Position numbers and translations under genes: made by a program
NCBI GenBank assembly: GCA_022712835.1
Contig: JAFLJU010000197.1
Coordinates: 1 to 7,752 of the forward strand
Length of the DNA stretch: 7,752 nt
From: Desulfobacteraceae bacterium
GTDB taxonomy: Bacteria; Desulfobacterota; Desulfobacteria; Desulfobacterales; Desulfobacteraceae
Reading direction: 5' to 3'
Notes under the pieces: generated by a model
What the model was told of the DNA's origin: nothing
What the model saw: the letters and a program-made list of their open reading frames with translations, nothing else
The model's database searches: none
Shown here: piece by piece, positions 1-7,384 of the stretch
Layout: each line of letters begins with the position of its first letter
How positions within the stretch are numbered: position 1 is the first letter of the stretch

Positions 1-752
1 ATTAATGCGGCATACCGTTTAAGCTGGATCATTTGTTGGGGGGAGATAACCTGAAGGATGGGATCCAATTCTTTTTCTTTGGAGACCTGGAAAGATGTTG
101 CTGTGCCGGGGCGGCCCTGTTTTAAAAAATAGTTAAACCAGGGTTGGGCGAGTATGGAGGGGTCCGGTATCACCACCTGGGTTCCTTGATAAATCAGGTT
201 AATATTTTTGACCCCAGGGTTGAGGTGACCAAAGGCTATTTTGCCTTCTCCGGAGATGGCACCGCTTTTTTTGAGGAACTCTTTGCCCATAAGCGTTGAT
301 ACGGTGTCTCCGGCCTCGATCGTGTGCTTTCGAACAAAGGGGGTAATGTCAAATGTGGGTGGGGTGCTTGAAAATTCAACAACCGGAACTTCCACCACAC
401 CTGTTTGCCCAGAGCTTTGTTCAGGGGGATCGTTTTGTGGATCAATTCTTTTTAAAGGGATCAAAATTGTGATTCCCGGTGCAATAGTATCGATATTATT
501 GATGCGGGGATTAATTTTTTTGAAAATTTTTAAAAATCTCGGGAAGTCAGCCTCGGAAATTTCTCCCTTTTGTCTTAAAATTTTATAGAGCCATTCATCC
601 TTTTTAACTTGATAGGGTTCACATAAAATTTTTTCATCTTCATAGGTGAAAATAGAATATTGCTTGTAAGATGTTTTTACCCCGGCAGCATGACCAGATG
701 CTGACAGGAGCAAAATGATGATCATTAATGCCGGGGCGGATATTTTAAACAA
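1..752 (-). CDS. Exported LysM-domain-like protein, 3' end beyond the window
   Basis: The frame is open from 752 to the left edge, giving about 250 residues without the C-terminus. Residues 1-23 form a signal peptide: a short basic start (MFK), a hydrophobic stretch at 8-16 and a likely cleavage site after GHA or HAA. Two LysM-like modules follow. The first (about 46-100) begins YQVKKDEWLYKIL and ends INPRINNID...PGITILIP. The second (about 142-196) begins KHTIEAGDTVSTLMG and ends HLNPGVKNINLIYQGTQVVIP. LysM modules usually bind peptidoglycan, so a periplasmic or envelope role is inferred; the true function is unknown. I chose the TTG at 752 because AAGGA lies 7 nt upstream (760-764) and the frame gives a normal basic signal-peptide start. 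The next ATG (725) lacks a ribosome site and would remove the basic residues. It lies 15 nt after thrC on the same strand, so it is probably the third gene of the serS-thrC transcript. Confidence 0.72.
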   Translation of the reverse strand, partial: MFKISAPALMIIILLLSASGHAAGVKTSYKQYSIFTYEDEKILCEPYQVKKDEWLYKILRQKGEISEADFPRFLKIFKKINPRINNIDTIAPGITILIPLKRIDPQNDPPEQSSGQTGVVEVPVVEFSSTPPTFDITPFVRKHTIEAGDTVSTLMGKEFLKKSGAISGEGKIAFGHLNPGVKNINLIYQGTQVVIPDPSILAQPWFNYFLKQGRPGTATSFQVSKEKELDPILQVISPQQMIQLKRYAAL

Positions 753-767
753 TTAATAATCCTTATT

Positions 768-2276
768 TCATCTGGATGAAGGTTGTAGGTTTAATTTTTT
801 AGCAATTTTTCCGGAAATATCCTGGACAAAGCATTGAAAGTCTGTTTCGGAAAGTCTTTTTTCCTGGGAGGGTGCCATTTCCGGATTGTCCGGTGAAATT
901 AATTCCGGTAAATTGATATACTTAGGGTTTGATAGGATCCCATAGGTATCGGGGATTTGGTCGTTAAAATAGAGTTCCTGGAATTCAGAAAACTTTATGG
1001 CATGGGCAGTGGCGTCCAATATGGCGGTTTCATCTTTTGCGACAATACCAAGGGCAGCGGCTTTGACTAATCCTGCCAGGCATTCACCACCCTGGGTACA
1101 GGTGATATGTCCGTTTTGGTTGGCAGTCAACTGCCAGTCCATGATGGACTGTTCTTTTACCTGGACAAAAAAGACATTCTGGTGCCCGCTTATGCGGTTG
1201 TACTGCTTTGCAATTTCAATGACCCGGGGCATGGATACCGGGTTTCCGATCATTGCCGCCTGGGCGACACTGGGGCGGGTATCAACGGGTTTAAACAAGC
1301 GTTTGGTTTCATCTGGTTCAAGATAGTATTGAAAGACCGGATCCGCATGTTCAGACTGAACACCGATGATTTTCGGCAGTTGGTCAATAATACCGGCTTT
1401 ATGGAATTTTAAAAATCCATTCATGACAGCAGAGATGTTGCCAGCATTCCCAATGGGAACCACCACTACCTTTTGGGCCATGTCCCAGTCAAAATCCTGG
1501 GCAATTTCATAGGAATAGGATTCCTGACCCAGAATTCGCCAGGCATTTTTAGAGTTTAAAAGAACCACCGGGTAAGAACTTGAAAGATGTTCCACAATTT
1601 TCATGCAATCATCAAAAACACCGGGGATCTCAAACACATTTGCCCCACTGCCAAGGGGTTGGGAAAGCTGTTGGGAGGTGACTTTTTTATGGGGCAACAG
1701 CACGGCAGATTTGATCAAGGGTCTCAGATAGGATGCATAAAGGGCCGCCGCCGCCGATGTATCTCCTGTGGAGGCACAGATGGCAATGACATCGGAAACA
1801 AGGTTTTTGTCAATAAGATACTTAATACTGGACAGGGCGCTTGCCATCCCTCGGTCCTTGAAAGAGGCACTGGGGTTCTGACCGTCATTCTTATAAAAGA
1901 AATTAAGTCCGGTGATTTCCTTTAAGTGGTTGCTTGCCTCAATAATGGGGGTATGGCCTTCCCCCAGATAAATAATGGAATCCAGAGGAATGCAGGAGCC
2001 GATAAACTCATGATAACGATATATCCCCTTTAACGCAGGGATCTTTAACATTTTGCGGTAATCAAAAATTTTCTGCCAGGTGGCGCCGGTATGTCGGGTA
2101 AGGGCGGCTTCATTTCTATCATGGAGCAGCAAAACCTGGTTGCAGTTAGGACATACATACAATAGTTTTTCAATGGGAAACTCCCCAGAACAGCCTAGGC
2201 ATCTATAGAACAGCTCCCCTGCAGGTTTTGGGATGATGTGGGGGCGGATCTCTTCAGGAAATAGTTCAAGATTCAT
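768..2276 (-). CDS. thrC: Threonine synthase (PLP-dependent), zinc-ribbon long form
   Basis: Converts O-phospho-L-homoserine to L-threonine in the cytoplasm, the last step of threonine synthesis. The 502-residue protein starts with a four-cysteine zinc-ribbon-like module (C26, C29, C42, C45), followed by a fold-type II PLP domain. The PLP lysine is K140 in [21 protein letters not shown] (167-176) and the phosphate-binding loop GNAGN (276-280) are typical of threonine synthases, as is [12 protein letters not shown]. The best start is the ATG at 2276, because a strong AGGAGG (2286-2291) sits 9 nt upstream. The in-frame TTG at 2282 would be only 3 nt from that site. The start lies inside the end of serS: the genes overlap by 11 nt and the ribosome site is within serS codons, which suggests translational coupling. 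The zinc ribbon is not in all ThrC proteins. Related PLP enzymes such as cysteate synthase or threonine dehydratase-like proteins are less likely alternatives. Confidence 0.88.
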   Translation of the reverse strand: MNLELFPEEIRPHIIPKPAGELFYRCLGCSGEFPIEKLLYVCPNCNQVLLLHDRNEAALTRHTGATWQKIFDYRKMLKIPALKGIYRYHEFIGSCIPLDSIIYLGEGHTPIIEASNHLKEITGLNFFYKNDGQNPSASFKDRGMASALSSIKYLIDKNLVSDVIAICASTGDTSAAAALYASYLRPLIKSAVLLPHKKVTSQQLSQPLGSGANVFEIPGVFDDCMKIVEHLSSSYPVVLLNSKNAWRILGQESYSYEIAQDFDWDMAQKVVVVPIGNAGNISAVMNGFLKFHKAGIIDQLPKIIGVQSEHADPVFQYYLEPDETKRLFKPVDTRPSVAQAAMIGNPVSMPRVIEIAKQYNRISGHQNVFFVQVKEQSIMDWQLTANQNGHITCTQGGECLAGLVKAAALGIVAKDETAILDATAHAIKFSEFQELYFNDQIPDTYGILSNPKYINLPELISPDNPEMAPSQEKRLSETDFQCFVQDISGKIAKKLNLQPSSR

Positions 2277-3546
2277 TTTCAATTACCTCCTGGCCGCCCA
2301 TGTAGGGGACGAGGGCTTCTGGAATAGTGACGGATCCATCCGGTTGTTGATAGTTTTCTAAAATGGCCGCAAATGTTCTTCCCACGGCAAGGCCGGACCC
2401 ATTTAAGGTGTGGCAGAATTCAATTTTTTTCTGTCCAGACCGTTTGAAGCGTATATTGGCACGTCTTGCCTGGAAATCCAGACAATTGCTACAGGAGGAT
2501 ATCTCTCTGTATTTATTCTGGCCCGGCATCCAGACTTCAAGGTCATAGGTTTTTGTGGCGGAAAATCCAAGATCTCCCGTGCACAAGGTGAGCACCTGGT
2601 AGGGAAGGTCTAATCTTGACAGGATGGTTTCTGCGTTTATCAACAGGGATTCAAGCTCATCAAATGAGCTCTCCGGGGTGGTGAGTTTGACCATTTCCAC
2701 CTTGTTGAATTGGTGTTGCCGGATCAGCCCCTTGGTATCCCGTCCATAGGAGCCAGCTTCGGACCTGAAGCAGGGAGTGTAGGCAGTAAATTTAAGGGGG
2801 AGGCATTTTTCATCAAGAATTTCCCCTGCATGGATATTGGTCACAGGTACTTCAGAGGTGGGAATGAGATAATAATCCAACCCTTCCAATTTAAACAGGT
2901 CTTCTTCAAATTTGGGCAATTGCCCCGTGCCTGTCATGGTGGCTTTATTGACAATAAACGGTGGCAGCGTTTCTTTATAGCCATGTTCCCTTGTGTGAAT
3001 ATCCAACATGAAATTAATCAGGGCCCGTTCGAGTCTGGCACCGGAACCTAGATAGAGGGGGAAGCGGGAGCCGGTTAACTTCGCTGCCCGGGCCAGATCA
3101 AGGATACCCAAGTCCTCACCGATATCTGCGTGATCTTTGATGTCAAAGTCAAATTGTCTTGGGATCCCAATGGTTCTTTCCAGGCGGTTTTGGGACTCAT
3201 CTTTTCCCTTTGGTACATCGTCATGGGGTAGGTTGGGAAGGGCGATGAGAAAATCGTGAAGCGTGTGTTTAACGGCCGTTAGCTCTTTATCAAGGGATTT
3301 GATGGTCTCGGATACGGACCGCATTCTGTCAATGCTGGGTTGGGCATCCTCTCCTGACTTTTTCATTTGAGCGATGTCATCGGAAACGGTATTCCGTTGG
3401 GATCTTAATTCCTCTATATTTAGTAAGAGTGCCTTTTGATGTTTCTCATTTTCCAGGAAATCTGAAAAATCAATATTGGCCCCTCTTTTCTCCATCCCTT
3501 TTTTAACGGCGTCCAGATTGTTTTTTATGTATTTTAAATCCAGCAT
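2266..3546 (-). CDS. serS: Seryl-tRNA synthetase (class II)
   Basis: Charges tRNA-Ser with serine (and tRNA-Sec where present) in the cytoplasm. The 426-residue length is normal for bacterial SerRS. The N-terminus is rich in charged heptad-like sequence (about 28-100), the long antiparallel coiled-coil arm that grips the tRNA variable arm. The catalytic domain shows the serine-binding T230-S231-E232, motif 2 with F260-R261-S262-E263 and R276-Q-H-Q-F, and motif 3 [19 protein letters not shown] with R390. The C-terminal [14 protein letters not shown] is also typical of SerRS. The ATG at 3546 is supported by AAGGA (3552-3556) 5 nt upstream and by the family N-terminus [10 protein letters not shown]. 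It is the first gene of the minus-strand run; the downstream thrC starts within its last codons. No T-box or other leader structure is evident in the short upstream region. Confidence 0.97.
   Translation of the reverse strand: MLDLKYIKNNLDAVKKGMEKRGANIDFSDFLENEKHQKALLLNIEELRSQRNTVSDDIAQMKKSGEDAQPSIDRMRSVSETIKSLDKELTAVKHTLHDFLIALPNLPHDDVPKGKDESQNRLERTIGIPRQFDFDIKDHADIGEDLGILDLARAAKLTGSRFPLYLGSGARLERALINFMLDIHTREHGYKETLPPFIVNKATMTGTGQLPKFEEDLFKLEGLDYYLIPTSEVPVTNIHAGEILDEKCLPLKFTAYTPCFRSEAGSYGRDTKGLIRQHQFNKVEMVKLTTPESSFDELESLLINAETILSRLDLPYQVLTLCTGDLGFSATKTYDLEVWMPGQNKYREISSCSNCLDFQARRANIRFKRSGQKKIEFCHTLNGSGLAVGRTFAAILENYQQPDGSVTIPEALVPYMGGQEVIENES
2286..2291 (-). promoter_or_regulatory. Ribosome binding site of thrC inside serS
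   Basis: A perfect AGGAGG on the minus strand lies 9 nt before the ATG at 2276. It is embedded in the serS codons for Gln-Glu-Val near its C-terminus. It decides the thrC start in favour of 2276 over the TTG at 2282 and fits coupled translation of the two genes. Confidence 0.8.
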
Positions 3547-3629
3547 TTAAATCCTTGATTTTGCCTGGGTTTTGACCTGGCTAATTGTTTCTAAGTTTGT
3601 ATTTTAAAAGATTCTTCCCAAAATTATTC

Positions 3630-3657
3630 AGATAACACGGGCCTTGTAAACAGTCAA
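3630..3657 (-). promoter_or_regulatory. Candidate promoter for serS-thrC-LysM run
   Basis: On the minus strand, TTGACT (3652-3657) is followed after 16 nt by TTATCT (3630-3635). The -35 match is good and the -10 match is poor, so this is a weak candidate. A TAAAAT box closer to serS has no matching -35. The position, about 85 nt upstream of serS and back-to-back with the plus-strand promoter at 3671, suits a divergent control region. Confidence 0.3.
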
Positions 3658-3670
3658 CGATTATTGCAGG

Positions 3671-3698
3671 TTGACAATTGACCACATCGGTATAATGT
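3671..3698 (+). promoter_or_regulatory. Sigma-70-type promoter of the folate cyclo-ligase gene
   Basis: A perfect TTGACA at 3671-3676 is followed by a perfect TATAAT at 3691-3696. The 14-nt spacing is shorter than the usual 16-18; the overlapping TAATGT (3693-3698) gives 16 nt. Transcription would begin near 3703, leaving about 40 nt of leader before the ATG at 3743. The boxes lie inside the longest possible open frame (TTG at 3671), which argues against that upstream start. Confidence 0.55.
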
Positions 3699-3742
3699 TT
3701 TCGCAAAATATTTTTTTTGCAATTATTCAAGGAAAGGCAATT

Positions 3743-4348
3743 ATGGAAGAAATGAAAAATACAAAGAATAGTGTGCTTGCCCAGGTATCAGATAGACTTG
3801 GTGCGCTTACTAAAGAAGCGCTGATGGAAAAATATAAGTGTATTGAAAATAAGCTGTTTGGGTTTGCAAATTTCATGGAAGCACAACTGGCTTTTTTATC
3901 AACACCCACCCCGAAGGAGGTTTCCACTGAAGGGATTATTTCCACAGAGGAGATTATCAGAAGAGCCCTTCAAATTGAAAAAGGGGTTGTGTTGCCCGTT
4001 TTTACAGATGCAAAAAACAGCATCCAATTGTATAAAATCGGTGACTATGACAAAGATCTTGTGACAAGTGACAATGAGGTACTCGAGCCCGATACTGAAA
4101 AATGTAAAAAAATCTCCCTGGATGATATTGATATTGCCATTATTCCGGGGCTTGCATTTGATGATAAGGGAGGGCGGGTTGGGTTTGGAAATAATTTTTA
4201 TTCCAAACTGATCACAAAGCTTCCGGAAACATGTCGAAAAGTGTCCCTGGCCTATGAGGAGCAGATTGTGGATCAGGTTCTGATGGAATCACGCAAGTTT
4301 ACAGTGGATATTATTATTACCGATAAGCGGGTTATCTATAAAATTTAG
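3743..4348 (+). CDS. 5-formyltetrahydrofolate cyclo-ligase family protein, divergent signature
   Basis: The family (YgfA/MTHFS) uses ATP to turn 5-formyl-THF into 5,10-methenyl-THF, returning a dead-end folate to one-carbon metabolism. The 201-residue length is typical. Recognisable parts are STEEIIRRALQIEKGVVLPVF (about 67-87), the NEVLEPD segment (111-117) and the C-terminal signature IPGLAFDDKGGRVGFGN (134-150), then LAYEEQIVDQV (169-179) and the closing VDIIITDKRVI. The usual signature reads roughly RLGYGGGYYDR; here it is RVGFGNNFYSK, so two glycines and the aspartate are changed. Catalysis may be altered or lost, hence no gene symbol. The ATG at 3743 has AAGGAAAGG (3729-3737) just upstream. 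The upstream TTG at 3671 is rejected because it is a promoter -35 box and lacks a ribosome site. The gene stands alone on its strand, divergent from serS and convergent with the channel gene. Confidence 0.75.
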   Translation: MEEMKNTKNSVLAQVSDRLGALTKEALMEKYKCIENKLFGFANFMEAQLAFLSTPTPKEVSTEGIISTEEIIRRALQIEKGVVLPVFTDAKNSIQLYKIGDYDKDLVTSDNEVLEPDTEKCKKISLDDIDIAIIPGLAFDDKGGRVGFGNNFYSKLITKLPETCRKVSLAYEEQIVDQVLMESRKFTVDIIITDKRVIYKI

Positions 4349-4373
4349 TAGTTTGGTTCTTCCTTCAAATTAC

Positions 4374-4412
4374 CATAAAGAACATGAATCATAATGCTTC
4401 ATGTTCTTTATG
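4374..4412. terminator. Bidirectional terminator-like inverted repeat between convergent genes
   Basis: CATAAAGAACATGAA (4374-4388) and TTCATGTTCTTTATG (4398-4412) are perfect 15-bp complements around a 9-nt loop. It sits 25 nt after the cyclo-ligase stop and 13 nt after the channel gene stop on the opposite strand, so it can serve both. The stem is AT-rich and the T tracts are short on each side (AATTTTG on plus, TAATTTG on minus), so intrinsic termination may be modest. Confidence 0.7.
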
Positions 4413-4425
4413 AATTTTGATGATG

Positions 4426-5430
4426 TTATTCATCTGGGTTTAATGCCTTGGCAAATGCCGTTAAATCATCGGTTTTGCCCATAAGGATAAGGGTGTCGCA
4501 GGCTTCCAGAAGGGTCTCAAAATGGGGAGCAAATATCATTTCCCCGGATGATTTCTTGATGGCAATGATGATCAGATTAAAGTTTTGACGAATACCAGAG
4601 TCCTTTAATTCCAATTGGGTATATTGGGATTTCTTGGGTATAAAGAGTTCTTCAATCTGGATTGCATCACTTTTTCGGGACAATGCCACGTCAAGGAAGC
4701 TGCTGACGGTGGGACGGAGCAGTTTGAGTCCCATGGAGACGGCGCCGGTGTCGTAGGGGGACTCTACCTTGTTGGCTCCGGCCACCATAAGTTTTTTTCC
4801 GACCGCAGGACTGCTGGCCCGGGCCATTATATAGATATCCGGATTCAATTGTCTGGCTGTTAAAACTAAGAATACATTTGCCGCGTCAGTTGCCAGGGCG
4901 GCAACCAGGAACCCGGCGCTTTGAATTCCGGCCTTTGTAAGCAGCTCTTCATCCAATGCATCACCGATAAGGTAGTGGAGTTTATCTTTTTCCAGCACAT
5001 CGGCCTGGGTTTCATCCTGTTCTATGACCACTATATTCTTTGTGTCTTCTTTGATGAAATTGCACAATACCCGGCCGATACGGCCATACCCGCAGACCAT
5101 ATAATGGTTTTTTAATTTACTGATTTTTTTGTCCAACCTTTTTCTCCCTAATACTTGCCTGATTTCCCCTTCCACAATAGACTGTACGATTACTCCGGCA
5201 AGATATAGAAAGTATCCAACGCCGGTGAAAATCAGGAATATGGTAAAAATTCTGCCACCCATACTGGGTTCATGGACCTCAAGGAAACCCACCGTGCTCA
5301 GGGTGATTGCTGTCATATATGCGGCATCCAGAAAGCTCCACTCCTCAATGAGCATATACCCCCCGATGCCGATACCGAATATAAAAACAGCAATGATAAT
5401 GGCGATTTCCATTTTTAAAATCTGATTCAT
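4426..5430 (-). CDS. Two-TM potassium channel-like protein with RCK/TrkA domain
   Basis: This 334-residue inner-membrane protein has the MthK-type layout. TM1 is about 7-28, the pore helix about 31-43, and TM2 about 58-86. A Rossmann RCK_N domain begins at 109 with the nucleotide-binding G114-Y-G116-R-I-G119 and the acidic E137 ending the second strand. An RCK_C (TrkA-C) domain fills about 247-330. Family members pass K+ through a tetrameric pore gated by ligand binding to the RCK ring. The filter is TVGFLE (46-51) rather than TVGYG or TVGFG, so selectivity is uncertain. The ATG at 5430 gives a normal short cytoplasmic start (MNQILKME) before TM1, but no convincing Shine-Dalgarno precedes it; the next ATG (5412) is no better. 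It is divergent from pcm and convergent with the cyclo-ligase gene. Confidence 0.85.
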   Translation of the reverse strand: MNQILKMEIAIIIAVFIFGIGIGGYMLIEEWSFLDAAYMTAITLSTVGFLEVHEPSMGGRIFTIFLIFTGVGYFLYLAGVIVQSIVEGEIRQVLGRKRLDKKISKLKNHYMVCGYGRIGRVLCNFIKEDTKNIVVIEQDETQADVLEKDKLHYLIGDALDEELLTKAGIQSAGFLVAALATDAANVFLVLTARQLNPDIYIMARASSPAVGKKLMVAGANKVESPYDTGAVSMGLKLLRPTVSSFLDVALSRKSDAIQIEELFIPKKSQYTQLELKDSGIRQNFNLIIIAIKKSSGEMIFAPHFETLLEACDTLILMGKTDDLTAFAKALNPDE

Positions 5431-5470
5431 AAAGGGTTAAATACGTGTGTTCCCCGTAAAAAGCAAGCTT

Positions 5471-5504
5471 AAGAATCTATTGGTTTTATCAAAGTTAGAT
5501 TCTT
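5471..5504. repeat. 9-bp inverted repeat in the channel/pcm divergent spacer
   Basis: AAGAATCTA (5471-5479) and TAGATTCTT (5496-5504) are perfect complements separated by 16 nt. They sit between two divergent genes, 41 nt from the channel start and 35 nt from the chosen pcm start. This could be an operator or a leader hairpin. There is no U tract, so a terminator is unlikely. No regulator can be assigned. Confidence 0.4.
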
Positions 5505-5538
5505 GACGGACGCAGTGGTTGCTGATATGAAAGGGTGC

Positions 5539-6195
5539 ATGAATGATGAACCCAATAAATTTATTCGGTGGCGCAGGGAGATGGTCGAAAACCAAATCAT
5601 TGCCCGGGGGGTTACCGATCCTTTAGTGATCCAGGCCATGAACCATGTTCCACGGCACCGTTTTGTCAGCGAGGCCATGGCTGACAGTGCCTATGGGGAT
5701 TTTCCCCTTCCCATTGGGGAGGGACAGACCATATCCCAGCCCTTTATTATTGCTGAAATGACCCAGAAACTTGAGCTTAAAGGGTCCGAACGGGTGCTCG
5801 AAATAGGCACCGGGTCTGGATACCAGGCAGCCATTTTGTCCAGGATTGTATATAAGGTTTATACCATTGAACGCAATAATACCTTGTTTCTGCAAACCCG
5901 GAAACTTTTTGATACGCTTAAGTATCACAATATCGTTACCCGGTATTCCGACGGAACCCAGGGGTGGAAACAAGAAGGCCCTTTTGATGCCATCATTGTG
6001 ACAGCCGGCGGGAATCAGATACCCCAGCCATTGGTAGATCAGCTTACCATGGGGGGGCGGCTTGTCATGCCCGTGGGAGGACTCCATTCCCAGGAATTGT
6101 TGAAAGTTCAGAAAACAGAAAACGGAATCAAAACCACCAATCTTGGCGGATGTCGATTTGTTAAACTCATCGGGCAGCATGGGTGGCGTGAATAG
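5539..6195 (+). CDS. pcm: Protein-L-isoaspartate O-methyltransferase
   Basis: Methylates L-isoaspartyl residues formed in aged proteins using S-adenosylmethionine, starting their repair; it acts mainly in the cytoplasm. The 218-residue protein (counted from 5539) shows the family landmarks in order: [14 protein letters not shown] (12-25), VPRHRFV (37-43), [12 protein letters not shown] (57-68) with the active-site-region T64-I-S66, and SAM motif [14 protein letters not shown] (86-98). DAIIVTAGG and GRLVMPVGG follow. Start choice is uncertain. The ATG at 5539 is preceded by GAAAGGG only 3 nt away; the ATG at 5527 and TTG at 5503 lack ribosome sites and add residues not typical of the family. 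A weak TTGACG-17 nt-TATGAA promoter-like pair (5503-5531) would make the 5539 start almost leaderless. The stop is 13 nt before the chosen DUF368 start, so the two are probably co-transcribed. Confidence 0.93.
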   Translation: MNDEPNKFIRWRREMVENQIIARGVTDPLVIQAMNHVPRHRFVSEAMADSAYGDFPLPIGEGQTISQPFIIAEMTQKLELKGSERVLEIGTGSGYQAAILSRIVYKVYTIERNNTLFLQTRKLFDTLKYHNIVTRYSDGTQGWKQEGPFDAIIVTAGGNQIPQPLVDQLTMGGRLVMPVGGLHSQELLKVQKTENGIKTTNLGGCRFVKLIGQHGWRE

Positions 6196-6208
6196 GACAC
6201 AACCGCAT

Positions 6209-7384
6209 ATGAAGAATGATATTGTCCGTCAATCTCTTTTGAAAGAGGCGTTCATGGGGGTTTGTCTTGGCACTGCCAATATTATTCCCGGGGTGTCCGG
6301 CGGCACTTTTTTGCTCATTTTTGGCATCTATGGGCGGGTTTTTGCCATATTGAATCGTATCAACAGGTCGTTTGTTTTCAGGCTTGGGGCCCTGCTTTTT
6401 TATGTCGTGAAAAATTTGGGTAGAAATGGCAGCACACGAGATTTTCTTACTTTTTTAAAAGAAACCGACCTGCTGTTTCTATTGAAATTAATGATGGGTG
6501 CGGTCATTGCGATTCTCGCCCTTTCCAATCTGATGAAATATTTGCTGCTTCACCAGTTTGTTTATACCTATTCTCTTTTTTTTGGTTTGATACTGGTTTC
6601 CATCAGCATCCCGATTAAGCTGATGAATTCACTTAAAGTGCCGATGGTTTTTTGGGCTTTGCTGGGCTTATCTGTCCCGTTGTTTGTTTCCGGGGCTGTG
6701 AACCCCTATGACAAGGTCAAAATCAAATCCGATCACCTGGAACGTGCGTATCAAAAGGTTGATGCCCCGAGCAATATAGAGGGAGAGGAATCTGTTTCCC
6801 AAGACATCAGCCCAAGCAAGGTGATAGAAAACAAGACCGGCAAGACCCGAAAAACGAGACTGCTTTCCTTTGTCGGAAAATATACCATTGAAGAGTATGT
6901 GTATGCGTTTATCTGCGGTGCCGTTTCCATTTCTGCCATGGTGCTTCCCGGCATCAGCGGGTCTTTGGTTCTAATTCTCATGGGCACTTATTTTGATATC
7001 ATCTCTGCCATATCGGCATTGAAATTCGGACAAGTAGATACTTTTGCCTTTCTTTGCTGTTTTGGTATCGGGATTGTGGTGGGGGGACTTTTATTTGCAA
7101 GATTGATCAGTTTTGTATTGGATCGTTATTATAATGGAACCATGGCATTTCTCATCGGTTTAATGGCAGGCTCCTTGCACGCCCTGTGGCCCTTTAAAAA
7201 AGTGATGACCATGGCCCGGCAATATGTAAAGCAGGATGGCACGATTGTAATCATTGAAAATTCCAAAGTTTACACCAACCTCAATATTCTGCCCCCGGAT
7301 AGTCATACGCTTTTGCTGTCCCTTGTTTTCTTTCTTGTGGGTTGCGCCGTAATGGTCGCATTTATCCGGGCAGAATCCAGATAG
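6209..7384 (+). CDS. DUF368 membrane protein, PopT-type undecaprenyl phosphate translocase family
   Basis: Polytopic inner-membrane protein of 391 residues. The two DUF368 half-repeats are clear: NIIPGVSGGTFLLIFGIYG (24-42) and VLPGISGSLVLILMGTY (245-261), each with the PG(V/I)SG core in a hydrophobic segment. DUF368 proteins such as PopT are reported to return undecaprenyl phosphate across the membrane for peptidoglycan and other envelope polymer synthesis; the role here is inferred from family. A charged, hydrophilic stretch (about 165-228) splits the halves, and a smaller polar segment lies at 330-366, making the protein rather long for the family. The ATG at 6209 has AGGA 11 nt upstream and gives the usual start shortly before the first repeat. 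An in-frame ATG at 6179 (overlapping pcm by 17 nt) and GTG at 6188 are alternatives. The stop TAG (7382-7384) coincides with the border of the palindromic element that follows. Confidence 0.85.
   Translation: MKNDIVRQSLLKEAFMGVCLGTANIIPGVSGGTFLLIFGIYGRVFAILNRINRSFVFRLGALLFYVVKNLGRNGSTRDFLTFLKETDLLFLLKLMMGAVIAILALSNLMKYLLLHQFVYTYSLFFGLILVSISIPIKLMNSLKVPMVFWALLGLSVPLFVSGAVNPYDKVKIKSDHLERAYQKVDAPSNIEGEESVSQDISPSKVIENKTGKTRKTRLLSFVGKYTIEEYVYAFICGAVSISAMVLPGISGSLVLILMGTYFDIISAISALKFGQVDTFAFLCCFGIGIVVGGLLFARLISFVLDRYYNGTMAFLIGLMAGSLHALWPFKKVMTMARQYVKQDGTIVIIENSKVYTNLNILPPDSHTLLLSLVFFLVGCAVMVAFIRAESR

Noticed and set aside
241..588. Plus-strand open frame opposite the LysM-like gene
   Set aside because: The minus-strand reading has a signal peptide, ribosome site and LysM-like pattern; the plus frame looks like an antisense shadow.
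997..1925. Plus-strand open frames of about 100-112 codons opposite thrC
   Set aside because: They are antisense to a clear enzyme with intact motifs, lack ribosome sites and resemble no family.
3671..3742. N-terminal extension of the cyclo-ligase starting at TTG 3671
   Set aside because: The proposed start is a perfect -35 box with TATAAT downstream; the ATG at 3743 has a good ribosome site and fits family length.
5623..6180. 185-codon minus-strand frame opposite pcm
   Set aside because: It is long but antisense to a motif-complete Pcm, with no ribosome site or family likeness.
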